A stretch of 64,000 bases of DNA from Pseudomonas capeferrum (GCF_013523055.1 NZ_JAAMQM010000004.1:124001-188000); one strand, 5' to 3'. Counted from the first letter of the stretch, positions 10,875 to 21,000 are shown. The notes: generated from the sequence alone by a model not told the origin. Made by a program: numbers and translations.

Positions 10875-13442
10875 TTATAACAGAGTTCGCAGTTGATATA
10901 GCATTTCGATAGCTTGTCGCGGTGTCATGTTGTCCAGATCCAGCTTGCCGAGTTTGTCGATGACCGGATGGGGCAGGCTGGCAAACAAGTCGCTCTGGTG
11001 CGGGATTTCGGAACGACTTTTTTGGGTTGACGGCTTCTCATGCGGCAGGCTGGAAGCCTCCAAGTGGTCCAGATGCTCCCTAGCCCGCTGGATGACTGCC
11101 GCCGGCACGCCGGCCAGCTGGGCGACCGCAAGCCCGTAACTCTGGCTGGCGGGACCTGGCAGCACATGGTGCAGGAACACGATGCGCTCCTTGTGTTCGG
11201 TAGCGCTGAGATGCACGTTTGCCACCAAGGGTTCGCTTTCCGGCAGTACCGTCAGTTCGAAATAGTGGGTAGCGAACAAGGTGTACGCACGCAGCTGTGC
11301 CAGCCGCTCGGCGGCTGCCCATGCCAGGGAAAGGCCATCGAAGGTGCTGGTGCCTCGGCCGACTTCGTCCATCAGTACCAGGCTGCGGTCGGTGGCATTA
11401 TGCAGAATGTTCGCGGTTTCGCTCATCTCGACCATGAAGGTCGAGCGTCCACCGGCCAGGTCGTCACTCGAGCCGATGCGCGTGAAGATCCGATCCACCA
11501 ACGACAGCTCGCAACTCACGGCCGGTACGAAGCTGCCGATGTGCGCCATCAGAACGATCAGCGCGGTTTGACGCATGTACGTCGACTTACCGCCCATGTT
11601 GGGGCCGGTGATGATGAGCATGCGTGTATTGCTGTCCAGCCCCAAGTCGTTGGCCACGAACGGCGTGGTCAGGACTTGCTCGACTACCGGATGGCGACCT
11701 TGCTCGATCCGTAGGCATGGCTCGCTGACGAAGGTGGGGCAGTTCAGGTCCAGATTCAGCGCACGCTCGGCCAGGTTGCTCAACACGTCCAGCTCGGCCA
11801 GCGCGGCGGCGGTGTCCTGAAGCGGAGCCAGGTGGCCGATCAGGTTTTCCAGCAAGGCGTCATAGAGCATCTTCTCGCGGGTCAGGGCGCGACTCTTGGC
11901 CGACAATGCCTTGTCTTCGAACGTCTTGAGCTCTGGCGTGATGAAGCGTTCCGCACCCTTCAAGGTCTGCCGCCGTATGTAGTCGGCCGGTGCCTGTTCA
12001 GCCTGCCGTGTCGGCAATTCGATGAAGTAGCCATGCACGCGGTTGTAGCCGACCTTGAGGTTGGCAAGGCCGGTACGGGCCTTTTCGCGCGCCTCCAGGT
12101 CGATCAGGAACTGGCCGGCGTTCTCGCTCATGGCCAGCAACTCGTCCAGTTCGCTGTCATAGCCGGTCTTGAGCACACCGCCGTCGCGGATCACCGCGGG
12201 CGGGTTGTCGATGATGGCTTTTTCCAGCAGCCCGGCCAGCTCCGGGTAGGTCCCGGCAATGGCAGCCAGGCGCGCCAGGTGCGGAGCCTCCAGTTCGGCC
12301 AGGCCGTTCTGCAGTTCGGGCAGCGCACCCAGCGCGTCACGCAGGCGCGCCAGGTCGCGTGGCCGCGCGTTGCGCAGGCCGATACGCGCCAGAATTCGCT
12401 CGATATCGCCGATTTCCTTGAGCTGCGGTTGCAGCTTTTCGAAACGATAACCATCGAGCAGGCAACGGATCGAACCTTGACGCGCTTGCAATACCTTGAG
12501 GTCGCGCAGCGGACGATTCAACCAGCGGGTCAGCAGACGGCTTCCCATGGCAGTCTGGCAACGATCGATGACCGACTGCAGGGTATTGTCGCGACCGCCG
12601 GCAAGGTTGATGTCCAGCTCGAGATTGCGCCGGCTGGCCCCATCGAGCACGACCGTGTCGTCGATGCGTTCATGACGCAAGCTGCGCAGATGGGGCAGGG
12701 CGGTACGCTGGGTCTCCTTGGCGTACGCCAGCAGGCAGCCGGCGGCACCAATGGCCAGGGTCAGCTTGTCGCAACCGAAGCCCTTGAGGTCCTGGGTAGC
12801 GAACTGCTGGCACAGGCTCTTGCGCGCCGTGTCGCGATCGAAGTCCCACGGCGCCCGGCGTCGGCAGCCTCGACGCTTTTCGGCGGGCAAGCCCTGGGGC
12901 CAGTCATCGGGGATCAACAGCTCCACCGGGTTCACCCGCTCCAGCTCGGCCAGCAGGTTCTCCCACCCCTTGATCTCCTGGACCATGAAGTTGCCACTGG
13001 TGATGTCCAGCACCGCCAGCCCGAACAGGCGCTCGTCACCCAGCAACGCGGCGATCAGATTGTCCCGGCGTTCGTCGAGCAGCGCCTCGTCGCTGACCGT
13101 GCCCGGCGTGATGATTCGCACGACCTGGCGCTCCACCGGCCCCTTGCTGGTGGCCGGATCGCCGATCTGTTCGCAGATCACCACCGACTCGCCCAGCTTC
13201 ACCAGCTTGGCCAGGTAACCCTCGGCCGAGTGATACGGGATCCCGCACATGGGAATCGACTGCCCGGCCGACTGGCCACGGGCCGTCAGGGTGATATCCA
13301 GCAATTTGGCCGCCTTCTTCGCGTCTTCATAGAAGATCTCGTAGAAGTCGCCCATGCGGTAGAACATCAGCTGGTCCAGATGCTGGTTCTTCAGCTTCCA
13401 GTACTGCTGCATCATCGGAGTGTGTGCGGAGAGGTCGGACAT
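10875..13442 (-). CDS. mutS: DNA mismatch repair protein MutS
   Basis: Recognises mismatches and starts methyl-directed repair with MutL. The 855-residue length is typical. The N-terminal mismatch-binding motif Phe-x-Glu is in [11 protein letters not shown], the ATPase Walker A is GPNMGGKST, and [12 protein letters not shown] and ATHYFELT follow. The C-terminal tail ([14 protein letters not shown]) fits the tetramerisation region. I chose ATG 13442 (MSDLSAHTP), matching the usual MutS N-terminus; a longer frame to 13532 encodes non-family residues. pncC diverges 168 bp away. Confidence 0.98.
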   Translation of the reverse strand: MSDLSAHTPMMQQYWKLKNQHLDQLMFYRMGDFYEIFYEDAKKAAKLLDITLTARGQSAGQSIPMCGIPYHSAEGYLAKLVKLGESVVICEQIGDPATSKGPVERQVVRIITPGTVSDEALLDERRDNLIAALLGDERLFGLAVLDITSGNFMVQEIKGWENLLAELERVNPVELLIPDDWPQGLPAEKRRGCRRRAPWDFDRDTARKSLCQQFATQDLKGFGCDKLTLAIGAAGCLLAYAKETQRTALPHLRSLRHERIDDTVVLDGASRRNLELDINLAGGRDNTLQSVIDRCQTAMGSRLLTRWLNRPLRDLKVLQARQGSIRCLLDGYRFEKLQPQLKEIGDIERILARIGLRNARPRDLARLRDALGALPELQNGLAELEAPHLARLAAIAGTYPELAGLLEKAIIDNPPAVIRDGGVLKTGYDSELDELLAMSENAGQFLIDLEAREKARTGLANLKVGYNRVHGYFIELPTRQAEQAPADYIRRQTLKGAERFITPELKTFEDKALSAKSRALTREKMLYDALLENLIGHLAPLQDTAAALAELDVLSNLAERALNLDLNCPTFVSEPCLRIEQGRHPVVEQVLTTPFVANDLGLDSNTRMLIITGPNMGGKSTYMRQTALIVLMAHIGSFVPAVSCELSLVDRIFTRIGSSDDLAGGRSTFMVEMSETANILHNATDRSLVLMDEVGRGTSTFDGLSLAWAAAERLAQLRAYTLFATHYFELTVLPESEPLVANVHLSATEHKERIVFLHHVLPGPASQSYGLAVAQLAGVPAAVIQRAREHLDHLEASSLPHEKPSTQKSRSEIPHQSDLFASLPHPVIDKLGKLDLDNMTPRQAIEMLYQLRTLL

Positions 13443-13610
13443 TCGGGGCCTTACAGCGGATGATCTGGGGGCAAATGCGAAACGGCTAATACTACAGGCT
13501 TTCGAGTGGCTGCGCAGCGTTGGGCATGCCAACGTCAGTGGCGCACGCGGCCATTTGTTCGATGCCGGCGTGGTGATAGGGTAGGAGTCAGTCTTGACAG
13601 GAGCCCTTCA

Positions 13611-14093
13611 ATGGATGCCATTACCGTACTTTCCGTCCGCCTGGGTGAACACTTGCGCCATTTGAATGCCCAAGTCAGTACGGCTGAATCCTGCACCGGT
13701 GGCGGTATCGCCGAGGCGATTACTCGAGTGCCAGGTAGTTCGGCGTGGTTCGAGGCTGGTTACGTGACCTATTCCAACGCCCAGAAGATGCGCCAGCTGG
13801 GTGTGGCCGAAACGCTGTTCAGCGAGGTAGGTGCTGTCAGTCGGGAGGTGGTCGAGGCCATGGCCCGCGGCGCCCGGGCGACCAGCGGCGCGCGTTTCGC
13901 GGTTGCGGTCAGCGGGGTGGCGGGACCCGATGGTGGATCGACGGCCAAGCCTGTCGGCACGGTCTGGCTGGCTTGGGCCGACGGTGAGCAGGTGAAAAGC
14001 GAAAGGCGTTGGTTCGACGGCGACCGCGAAGCCGTACGGAGACAAACCGTGATCGCCGCGTTGGAGGGCCTGTTACACCTTGGTGCAGAGTAA
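13611..14093 (+). CDS. pncC: Nicotinamide-nucleotide amidohydrolase (CinA C-terminal family)
   Basis: Deamidates nicotinamide mononucleotide to nicotinate mononucleotide in pyridine nucleotide recycling. The 160-residue protein is the stand-alone CinA C-terminal domain, with TAESCTGGGIAEAITRVPGSS near the N-terminus and AVSGVAGPDGGSTAKPVGTVW in the middle. ATG 13611 has CAGGAG upstream. It lies directly before recA, the position of cinA-like genes in many bacteria (hence the old competence/damage name). Confidence 0.93.
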   Translation: MDAITVLSVRLGEHLRHLNAQVSTAESCTGGGIAEAITRVPGSSAWFEAGYVTYSNAQKMRQLGVAETLFSEVGAVSREVVEAMARGARATSGARFAVAVSGVAGPDGGSTAKPVGTVWLAWADGEQVKSERRWFDGDREAVRRQTVIAALEGLLHLGAE

Positions 14094-14108
14094 ATGAGCG
14101 GGAGGGCT

Positions 14109-14137
14109 TTGCGGAAACGCATCCCTGTGGAATAATA
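14109..14137 (+). promoter_or_regulatory. recA promoter
   Basis: TTGCGG (14109-14114) and ATAATA (14132-14137) are separated by 17 bp and lie immediately upstream of the LexA box. Confidence 0.65.
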
Positions 14138-14153
14138 CTGGCTACTTATACAG
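14138..14153. promoter_or_regulatory. LexA (SOS) box of recA
   Basis: CTG-GCTACTTATA-CAG fits CTG-N10-CAG with an AT-rich core. It abuts the -10 element, so LexA would block initiation. Confidence 0.88.
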
Positions 14154-14193
14154 TGTATGGCCATCAGGGCCAGTCGATCACGTGAGGATTTCA

Positions 14194-15267
14194 ATGGACG
14201 ACAACAAGAAGCGCGCCTTGGCTGCGGCCCTGGGTCAAATCGAACGCCAGTTCGGCAAGGGCGCGGTCATGCGCATGGGCGACCATGAGCGGCAGGCCAT
14301 TCCTGCCATCTCCACCGGCTCCCTGGGGCTGGACATCGCATTGGGCATTGGCGGCCTGCCGAAAGGCCGTATTGTCGAGATCTACGGCCCGGAATCGTCC
14401 GGTAAGACGACCTTGACGCTGTCCGTCATCGCAGAGGCCCAGAAGAACGGTGCCACCTGCGCCTTCGTCGACGCCGAGCACGCACTCGACCCGGAGTATG
14501 CCGGCAAGCTGGGTGTCAACGTCGACGATCTGCTGGTCTCGCAGCCGGACACCGGCGAGCAGGCGCTGGAAATCACCGACATGCTGGTGCGTTCCAATGC
14601 GGTCGACGTGATCATCGTCGACTCCGTGGCAGCCTTGGTTCCAAAGGCCGAGATCGAGGGCGAGATGGGCGACATGCACGTGGGCTTGCAAGCCCGCCTG
14701 ATGTCCCAGGCGCTGCGCAAGATCACTGGTAACATCAAGAACGCCAACTGCCTGGTCATCTTCATCAACCAGATCCGCATGAAGATCGGCGTCATGTTCG
14801 GCAGCCCTGAAACCACCACCGGTGGTAACGCCCTGAAGTTCTATGCATCGGTGCGTCTGGATATCCGCCGGACGGGTGCGGTCAAGGACGGTGACGAGGT
14901 GGTCGGTAGCGAAACCCGCGTCAAGATCGTCAAGAACAAGGTTGCGCCTCCTTTCCGTCAGGCTGAGTTCCAGATCCTCTACGGTAAGGGCATCTACCGC
15001 AACGGTGAGATCATCGATCTGGGTGTGACTCACGGCTTCCTGGAGAAATCCGGTGCCTGGTACAGCTATCAAGGCAACAAGATCGGTCAGGGCAAGGCGA
15101 ACTCGGCGAAGTTCCTGCAGGAAAACCCTGCCATTGGGGCCGAGGTCGAGAAGATGATCCGCGACAAGCTGCTTAACCCAAGCACTGTCGCCGCGGAAGG
15201 CAAAGCTGCAGCAGTGACTGCGGATGCCAGTGATGTAGCCGACGCCGACGCTAACGCCGGTTATTGA
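14194..15267 (+). CDS. recA: Recombinase RecA
   Basis: Forms filaments on single-stranded DNA, performs strand exchange and triggers LexA self-cleavage. The 357-residue protein has Walker [12 protein letters not shown], the [12 protein letters not shown] region, the [15 protein letters not shown] loop and an acidic/Ala-rich tail. I chose ATG 14194 ([14 protein letters not shown]), with GTGAGGA upstream. It is under a clear LexA box, and recX follows after 8 bp. Confidence 0.99.
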   Translation: MDDNKKRALAAALGQIERQFGKGAVMRMGDHERQAIPAISTGSLGLDIALGIGGLPKGRIVEIYGPESSGKTTLTLSVIAEAQKNGATCAFVDAEHALDPEYAGKLGVNVDDLLVSQPDTGEQALEITDMLVRSNAVDVIIVDSVAALVPKAEIEGEMGDMHVGLQARLMSQALRKITGNIKNANCLVIFINQIRMKIGVMFGSPETTTGGNALKFYASVRLDIRRTGAVKDGDEVVGSETRVKIVKNKVAPPFRQAEFQILYGKGIYRNGEIIDLGVTHGFLEKSGAWYSYQGNKIGQGKANSAKFLQENPAIGAEVEKMIRDKLLNPSTVAAEGKAAAVTADASDVADADANAGY

Positions 15268-15275
15268 TTGATCCT

Positions 15276-15743
15276 ATGTCCGCCATACTCGACACCCCCG
15301 TCGCGGTGCGGCGGACAGCCATGGACCTGCTTGCGCGACGTGAGCATGGTCGAGTCGAGCTGACGCGCAAGTTGCGTCAGCGCGGTGCTCCCGAGGAGTT
15401 GATCGAGCCTGCGCTCGATCGACTGGCCGAGGAGGGGCTGCTCAGCGAAGCTCGCTATTTGGAAAGTTTCATATCCTACCGCTCCAACGCTGGCTACGGT
15501 CCCGCGCGGATACGCGAAGAGCTGGGCCAGCGGGGTCTTGCCCGCGGCGATATCGATCAGGCGCTGCGCGATAGTGGTGTGGAATGGGCGGCTCGCTTGC
15601 AGGAAGTCTGGCAACGCAAATTCTCCGGCCAACGTCCGCAAGATCCACGTAGTAGAGCACAGCAGACGCGTTTCCTGGCTTATCGTGGTTTCTCCATGGA
15701 AATGATCGGCCGCCTGTTGAGCGGCCGAGACCTGGACGACTGA
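15276..15743 (+). CDS. recX: Regulatory protein RecX
   Basis: Modulates RecA by capping or disassembling filaments. The 155-residue, all-helical protein has the repeated three-helix RecX pattern: [20 protein letters not shown], then the [23 protein letters not shown] segment. ATG 15276 was chosen; an upstream TTG at 15264 lies in the recA stop region. The 8-bp gap after recA indicates cotranscription, and therefore SOS induction. Confidence 0.95.
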   Translation: MSAILDTPVAVRRTAMDLLARREHGRVELTRKLRQRGAPEELIEPALDRLAEEGLLSEARYLESFISYRSNAGYGPARIREELGQRGLARGDIDQALRDSGVEWAARLQEVWQRKFSGQRPQDPRSRAQQTRFLAYRGFSMEMIGRLLSGRDLDD

Positions 15744-15749
15744 GTTGTA

Positions 15750-16868
15750 TCAGGTCGTCCTTAATGCCTCGCGGGCATGGGGTGTAGTATGCATGGGGCG
15801 AGGTTTTGCCCAGTTTTCCGGCAGATTGATGAAGTCCACCAGTTCGCGCAGGCGCCCTTGATCGCGCCCATTGAAGGCAAAGGTCAGGCGCGTCAGGTGG
15901 CTGAAGTTGCCTTCTTCCCTCTCGACATTGCTATCTGCCTGTTGCTGGTATTTACCCGTCAAGCGCAGGTCGGCAAACCCATCTTGCAGATCGAGTAACG
16001 CGGCATCGCTGAGCGGGTGATGCATGCGAATGACGAACTGGTTTTTCAACCAGCGGCTTGAGTGGTAGTTGCGATAGAACTGATTGATCTCTTCCACGGC
16101 GTCTTCGGCGCTGTGCACCAGGTGCAGCAGTTTCATGTCACTGGGAAGAATGTAGCGGTTCCCTTCGAGCTGGTGGCTGATGAAATTCAACGCGTCCTGC
16201 CAGAAAGTGCCGCCTGGTGAATCCAGCAGCACTACAGGGACTAGCGGGCTCTTGCCTGTCTGTATCAGGGTCAGCACTTCGAGCGCTTCATCCAGCGTAC
16301 CGAACCCTCCGGGGCATAGCACCAGTGCATCTGCTTCTTTGACGAAGAACAGTTTGCGGATAAAGAAGAAATGGAAGGGCAACAGTTTGTCGGTCCCATC
16401 CACGGTAGGGTTGGCGTGCTGTTCAAAGGGCAGGGTGATATTGAAACCAAGGCTGTGGTCTGTCCCCGCGCCTTCGTGGGCCGCCGCCATGATCCCCCCT
16501 CCGGCACCGGTGATGACCATGAGGTTCGACCGCGCCAGTGCGGCGCCCAGCTCGCGTGCCAGCGCATACATAGGGTGTTCCACAGGAGTGCGAGCCGAGC
16601 CAAAGACCGTGACCTTGCGTCGGCCTTTATAACGCGCAAGGGCGCGAAAGGCGTGATCCAGTTCACGCATGGCCTGCAAGGTGATCTTGGCATGCCACCG
16701 ATTGGTGTCGTCATGGGCCATGCGCAGGACCGTCAGCATCATGTCGCGGTACAGCGGCAGGTTGGCGCTGGAAGGCGCCACCAGTTGCAGTTGTTCATCG
16801 ATCTTGCTCAGGTCGATGCCATTGTCCCTGAAATGATTGAATAGCAGTTCGTTGGGTTGGTAAGGCAT
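15750..16868 (-). CDS. LOG family protein (TIGR00730-type Rossmann fold)
   Basis: A 372-residue protein whose central region has the LOG-family signatures: GSARTP, TGAGGGIMAAAHEGA, and PGGFGTLDEALE, with PGGxGTxxE being the phosphoribohydrolase motif. Family members release the base from nucleoside 5'-monophosphates (cytokinin-type LOG or PpnN-like). The substrate here is unknown. N-terminal (~80) and C-terminal (~100) extensions make it longer than plant-type LOGs (~200 residues) but shorter than PpnN (~450). It converges on recX with 6 bp between stops. Confidence 0.85.
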   Translation of the reverse strand: MPYQPNELLFNHFRDNGIDLSKIDEQLQLVAPSSANLPLYRDMMLTVLRMAHDDTNRWHAKITLQAMRELDHAFRALARYKGRRKVTVFGSARTPVEHPMYALARELGAALARSNLMVITGAGGGIMAAAHEGAGTDHSLGFNITLPFEQHANPTVDGTDKLLPFHFFFIRKLFFVKEADALVLCPGGFGTLDEALEVLTLIQTGKSPLVPVVLLDSPGGTFWQDALNFISHQLEGNRYILPSDMKLLHLVHSAEDAVEEINQFYRNYHSSRWLKNQFVIRMHHPLSDAALLDLQDGFADLRLTGKYQQQADSNVEREEGNFSHLTRLTFAFNGRDQGRLRELVDFINLPENWAKPRPMHTTPHAREALRTT

Positions 16869-17343
16869 TCAACGTCTCCTTCTGCAGCAGAGCCTTTCAC
16901 CGGGACGATGGTGGTTCCCGGCCACGACACACGCGTGCCGCCGGCTGCTGTAACTCGAACATGAGCGTCAAGTGGCGCAGTAGGTCTTCGGGTCTGTTGC
17001 AGTGACAGTATCCATCTTGTTGATATTGTCGTGATGTCGGCTGATCAGCTTCAGCGGCAGGCTCCTTCGTTTGCCGTGAAAATAAGGTGGTATCGTTATC
17101 AATCTAGACGCTGGCAGCCGATCATGCCGAGCTACCGGTAGCCGCCGCGCCTCAGGCAGGGTCCAGCAATGCGTCAAGGCTGATGGACGGAAGGGAAGGG
17201 CACACAGGTAGGGATATCAAGGCGATGTCGCGGACGACCGGAAGGGCAGGAGCGCCGGTCTCGCTATTTCCGAAGGCTGATTGCCGCGCTGCGCGCCGAT
17301 GAAGAGCAGCGGCGCAGCGACCATGACAACCAGTCCCTGTCAG
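16869..17343. other. 475-bp stretch without a recognised gene
   Basis: It lies upstream of the LOG gene and downstream of the PA3611-like gene, so it should hold the LOG-gene promoter. I see a 12-bp palindrome GCTACCGGTAGC at 17131-17142 and a GACCGG...CCGGTC pair near 17235-17257, but no clear terminator, tRNA or conserved coding frame. The short open frames do not resemble known proteins. Confidence 0.5.
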
Positions 17344-17763
17344 TCAGTTCTTCTTGCCATCCAGGCCACAGCTGTCGGCGTTGAACAGCTGCTGGCCGAC
17401 CGGGCGGTTGGTCTTGTATTCGGTAAACTCGTAGCGCAATACCGCACCACGCGCCAGCAACTGACGGAACCCGCGATTGTTGCAAACGCTTGCGCCCAAC
17501 TGGTCGCGCACTATTTCCGGATTGGCGCGCATCTGCTGAGCCTGACTCTCGCGAACGCTCAAATGGTTGATCAGGAATTTGCCTTCGACGGTATAGCCCT
17601 GATCGAGCATGTCTTCATTGATCGCACGCGGTGTCCCGACGCTGCTTTCCCGGGCAACCTTCTGCAGCATTTGGTTGAGCTCATAGTCCTGCTTTGAAGC
17701 TGCATTGGCAGCCAGGGGCAGGGCGAGCATCAGGCTCAGGGTCGGGACGATAAGACGCAGCAT
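17344..17763 (-). CDS. PA3611-family secreted protein (quorum-sensing-regulated in P. aeruginosa)
   Basis: A 139-residue exported protein: start MLRLIVPTLSLMLALPLAANA is a signal peptide with probable cleavage near residue 21. The rest is a small soluble domain with two Cys (in ASVCNN and ADSCGL) that could form a disulfide. ATG 17763 has CCAGGAGAG upstream. It resembles P. aeruginosa PA3611 in sequence and position; that protein is named a quorum-sensing-regulated virulence factor, but its biochemical role is unknown. There is no lux box or other evidence of regulation here. Confidence 0.75.
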   Translation of the reverse strand: MLRLIVPTLSLMLALPLAANAASKQDYELNQMLQKVARESSVGTPRAINEDMLDQGYTVEGKFLINHLSVRESQAQQMRANPEIVRDQLGASVCNNRGFRQLLARGAVLRYEFTEYKTNRPVGQQLFNADSCGLDGKKN

Positions 17764-17983
17764 GTAACTCTCCTGGTTCAATGACTGGCGCTTGGACCTG
17801 CGCTGGGGAGTAGTGTTCCGTAGGGCGCAGGCCAAGGGCCGTTTGAATGACGACTTTGTACTAAGTATAAAGCTGTCGTCCTGAACGCTGCACGGCTAAA
17901 CCTTCCGCTCTGGTAGACTGGGCGCCTGTATCCAGTCGAGTCCCTGCTGTGCCCTGTTCCCTTTTCCAAGGATGCCCGCGACC

Positions 17984-18694
17984 ATGAGCCATGCCGTAGC
18001 GCGCTTGCGCGCCGAACGCCTGGCGCGGAGCGTCAAGCCGTTCATCGCTCGCGGTTCACGCGCCCCTCGCTGCCCCGATTGCCGGGTGATCTTCAGTCAT
18101 TGCCTGTGTGCCTGGAAACCCAAGGTGCAGGCGGACTCGGGCATGTGTCTGCTGATGCATGACACCGAGCCGTTGAAGCCCTCCAATACCGGTTGGCTCA
18201 TCGCTGATCTGATCGAAGACACCTCGGCATTCGGCTGGCTGCGTACTGATGTGGACGCACGACTGCTGGCGCTGCTCGATAGCCCGGTATGGCAACCCTA
18301 TATCGTGTTTCCTGGTGAATTCGTGGCCCAGGAGCGGGTGGTTGATGAGGTGGTTCGCCAGCCTGGCAAGCGGCCGCTGTTCATCCTGCTGGATGCCACC
18401 TGGACCGAAGCTCGCAAGATGTTTCGTAAAAGCCCGTACCTGGATCGTTTCCCGGTACTGAGTCTGCAGCCTGAACAACTGTCCCGCTATTGCTTGCGCC
18501 GATCCAAGCGAGACGATCACTTCTGCACCGCCGAAGTGGCCGCCATGTGCCTGGAACTGGCTGGGGATCAGCAGGCGTCACAGGCACTGGACGCCTATCT
18601 CGATGTATTCAGCACGCATTACCTCAGCGCCAAGCGACATTGGCCGCTGGATGAGCAGGACAGCGTCCATCAGCGTCTGCATACCTTCCTATAG
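17984..18694 (+). CDS. DTW-domain tRNA aminocarboxypropyltransferase
   Basis: DTW-domain (SPOUT-like) proteins such as TapA/TuaA transfer an aminocarboxypropyl group from SAM to tRNA uridine to give acp3U. The 236-residue protein has an N-terminal CPDCRVIFSHCLC cysteine cluster (likely zinc), the MHDTEPLKPSNTGWL segment, the DTW-region LLDATWTEARKMFRKSPYL and RRSKRDDHFCTAE. I chose ATG 17984 because the AAGG at 17968 is spaced 12 bases away; ATG 17972 overlaps that site. Which uridine is modified cannot be told. Confidence 0.87.
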   Translation: MSHAVARLRAERLARSVKPFIARGSRAPRCPDCRVIFSHCLCAWKPKVQADSGMCLLMHDTEPLKPSNTGWLIADLIEDTSAFGWLRTDVDARLLALLDSPVWQPYIVFPGEFVAQERVVDEVVRQPGKRPLFILLDATWTEARKMFRKSPYLDRFPVLSLQPEQLSRYCLRRSKRDDHFCTAEVAAMCLELAGDQQASQALDAYLDVFSTHYLSAKRHWPLDEQDSVHQRLHTFL

Positions 18695-18948
18695 TACAAG
18701 GGGCAGACATCGCGGAATGCTTCATAATGTCCGCGCTGGCAGCCAGGGTGGGCGAACACGCCAGGGCGATTGGCTTGACCGCCCGAACCGTGCTCGGCAT
18801 CCTTGGCGCCGCTTCGGGCACGATGAAGAGGCCGTTACCTGGGCCTCGCCTTACCTTTCTGGCCGGCGGCCCAGCCGTTTGCGCCCTGAGTTGCCCGCCT
18901 GGCCCCCAACCTGCCTAGGGTCAGGCACAGAACAGGATCCATAGATCG

Positions 18949-19599
18949 ATGGCCACATACGAAATCCTGATAGCCGATGACCACCCGCTGTTTCGTAGCG
19001 CCCTGCGTCAGGCCGTGACCCTGGGCCTCGGTCCGCAGGTACGCCTGGTGGAAGTGGCGAGTATTGCCGAGCTGGAAACCCGCCTGACCGAAAAAGCCGA
19101 TTGGGATCTGGTGCTGCTGGATCTGAACATGCCGGGCGCTTACGGTTTTTCCGGTCTGGTACTGCTGCGTGGGCAGTATCCGCAGATACCGGTCGTGATG
19201 GTCTCCGCCCAGGAGGAAGCGGCGGTGGTGGTCAAGTCGCGCGAATTCGGCGCCAGTGGTTTCATTCCCAAGTCCAGCCCGTTGGAAACGATCCAGGAAG
19301 CGGTACAGAAAGTCCTCGACGGTGAGGTCTGGTGGCCGCCCCAGGCATTCGAGAAAGTGGACGTCTCCGCCGAGGCCAAGGCCGCCAGTGAAGGTCTCGC
19401 CAGCCTGACGCCACAGCAGTTCAGAGTCCTCACGATGGTCTGCGAAGGTTTGCTGAACAAACAGATTGCCTATGAACTCAGCGTTTCGGAGGCCACCATC
19501 AAAGCCCATGTGACGGCTATCTTCCGCAAGCTGGGGGTACGTACCCGTACCCAGGCCGCCTTGTTGCTGCAACAACTTGAATCAGTTGCCGGCAGCTGA
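18949..19599 (+). CDS. erdR: LuxR/FixJ-type response regulator ErdR
   Basis: A 216-residue two-domain regulator: receiver (residues ~5-120; acidic pair in IADDHPLF, phospho-acceptor Asp in VLLDLNMPG, Lys in FIPKSSP) and C-terminal GerE-type helix-turn-helix (LTPQQFRVLTMVCEGLLNKQIAYELSVSEATIKAHV). It is next to dgkA as in P. aeruginosa PA3604-PA3603, where ErdR participates in control of ethanol oxidation and acetate activation. No histidine kinase is adjacent, so it is an orphan here. The name rests on synteny and similarity. Confidence 0.85.
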   Translation: MATYEILIADDHPLFRSALRQAVTLGLGPQVRLVEVASIAELETRLTEKADWDLVLLDLNMPGAYGFSGLVLLRGQYPQIPVVMVSAQEEAAVVVKSREFGASGFIPKSSPLETIQEAVQKVLDGEVWWPPQAFEKVDVSAEAKAASEGLASLTPQQFRVLTMVCEGLLNKQIAYELSVSEATIKAHVTAIFRKLGVRTRTQAALLLQQLESVAGS

Positions 19600-19672
19600 G
19601 TGCTCCCGGCTTCACGCTTTTTTGACTTGGCCCGCACTAGTCTGCGGCCCTCCACAGGTAAAGTATCCCTCC

Positions 19673-20035
19673 ATGTCACCATTCAAGGGCCAGACGGGCC
19701 TCAAGCGCATCTTCAACGCAGCCGGTTATTCACTGGATGGCCTGCGCGCCGCATTCAGGGGCGAGGCGGCGTTCCGTCAGTTGGTACTGCTCAACGTCAT
19801 TCTGGTACCAGTGGCCTTCTGGCTGCCGGTGAGTCGTGCCGAGCGGGCAGTGCTGATCGCGGTGTGCATGCTCGGCCTGATCGTCGAACTGTTCAATTCG
19901 GCGGTCGAGGCGGCCATCGATCGTATCTCTCTGGATCGTCACCCCTTGTCGAAAAACGCCAAGGACATGGGCAGCGCCGCGCAGTTGGTAGCCTTGACCA
20001 TGATCGCCCTGGTATGGGGTGTGGTCCTGTGGTGA
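19673..20035 (+). CDS. dgkA: Diacylglycerol kinase
   Basis: Small integral inner-membrane kinase that recycles diacylglycerol to phosphatidate. The 120-residue protein has three hydrophobic helices and the DgkA signature ELFNSAVEAAIDRIS followed by KNAKDMGSAAQL. I chose ATG 19673 (MSPFKGQTGLKRI); longer forms overlap erdR. It is 73 bp after erdR on the same strand and converges on finR, with 3 bp between stops. Confidence 0.95.
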   Translation: MSPFKGQTGLKRIFNAAGYSLDGLRAAFRGEAAFRQLVLLNVILVPVAFWLPVSRAERAVLIAVCMLGLIVELFNSAVEAAIDRISLDRHPLSKNAKDMGSAAQLVALTMIALVWGVVLW

Positions 20036-20038
20036 GCG

Positions 20039-20965
20039 TCAGGCAATGGGTGGCAGAACGATCTCGTCGCTGCGCCTGACGCCAGCGGTAAAGCTGCGGC
20101 ACAGGTCAAGGAACTCACGCATGGCCGACGTCTGGTATTTCTGCTTGTGCCAGATGAAGTAGAACTGTCGGGACAGATCCAGCTCGGGCGTTTCGATCGC
20201 GACCAGGCTGCCTCGGCGGAAGGCATCGCGTAGCGCCAATCGCGATATGCAGCCGATCCCGAGCCCGGATTCCACGGCACGCTTGATCGCTTCAGTGTGC
20301 TCGAGCTCCAGCCGGATATTGAGGTTGGCGCGGTGGTGACGCATGGCCTGATCAAAGGTAAGGCGCGTTCCTGAACCCTGTTCACGGAGGATCCAGGCCT
20401 CCTGGGTCAAAGCCTCGATGCTCGCGCTGCCTACCTTGGCCAGCGGATGCTGGGGCGCGCAAAATACGACCAGCTCGTCCTCCACCCATGGCCTGACTTC
20501 GAGGTCGGGATGGCTGCAGTCGCCCTCGATCAGACCCAGGTCAATTTCATAGTGCGCGACCTGTTGCACGATGTGCGCGGTGTTCTGAACGTGCAACTTG
20601 ACCTGGCTCTCGGGGTGACCCTGCATGAAGCTGCCGATCAGCAGCGTTGCCAGGTAGTTGCCGATGGTCAGGGTAGCGCCGACCGACAACGAGCCGAACC
20701 CCGACTTGCCATTGAGCAGGTCTTCGATCTCCTTGGCCTGGTCGAGCAGGGCCACGGCCTGAGGTAATAGCTGATGTCCAAGCGCGTTGAGGCTCAGTCG
20801 CTTGCCCGCGCGATCGAACAGTTGGCAGCTGGACTGACGCTCGAGCTCGGTGATCGAGGTGCTGGCGGCAGATTGCGACAATGCCAGCACGCTGGCGGCT
20901 CGAGAGACGCTTTGATGCTGGGCTACCGCGACGAAGACCTGCAGTTGACGAAGAGTAAATCGCAT
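20039..20965 (-). CDS. finR: LysR-type regulator FinR
   Basis: LysR-type regulator of the divergent fpr gene; in P. putida and P. aeruginosa FinR induces fpr under superoxide/oxidative stress. The 308-residue protein begins MRFTLRQLQVFVAVAQHQSVSRAA with a standard HTH (ALSQSAASTSITELERQ). The ATG lies inside a repeat shared with the fpr promoter region. I chose 20965; the longer frame runs into the promoter. The identification rests on sequence class plus the fpr neighbour. Confidence 0.9.
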   Translation of the reverse strand: MRFTLRQLQVFVAVAQHQSVSRAASVLALSQSAASTSITELERQSSCQLFDRAGKRLSLNALGHQLLPQAVALLDQAKEIEDLLNGKSGFGSLSVGATLTIGNYLATLLIGSFMQGHPESQVKLHVQNTAHIVQQVAHYEIDLGLIEGDCSHPDLEVRPWVEDELVVFCAPQHPLAKVGSASIEALTQEAWILREQGSGTRLTFDQAMRHHRANLNIRLELEHTEAIKRAVESGLGIGCISRLALRDAFRRGSLVAIETPELDLSRQFYFIWHKQKYQTSAMREFLDLCRSFTAGVRRSDEIVLPPIA

Positions 20966-21000
20966 ATCTATATAACCGATAAGGCATATCTTTATAATCC
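20962..21000. promoter_or_regulatory. Direct repeats in the finR-fpr divergent control region
   Basis: Two near-identical blocks, GCATATCTATATAACC (20962-20977) and GCATATCTTTATAATCC (20984-21000), are offset by 22 bp, about two helical turns. They lie between the divergent genes in an otherwise GC-rich area. They are plausible FinR binding sites, promoter elements, or both. Confidence 0.5.

Noticed and set aside
11832-13463. Long plus-strand open frame opposite mutS (543 codons)
   Set aside because: It lies fully antisense to a well-supported MutS frame. GC-rich DNA commonly leaves such antisense frames open, and the product has no recognisable domain.
16968-17177. Short minus-strand frame upstream of the LOG gene
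   Set aside because: No similarity I recognise, no ribosome-binding site, and it sits where the LOG promoter should be.
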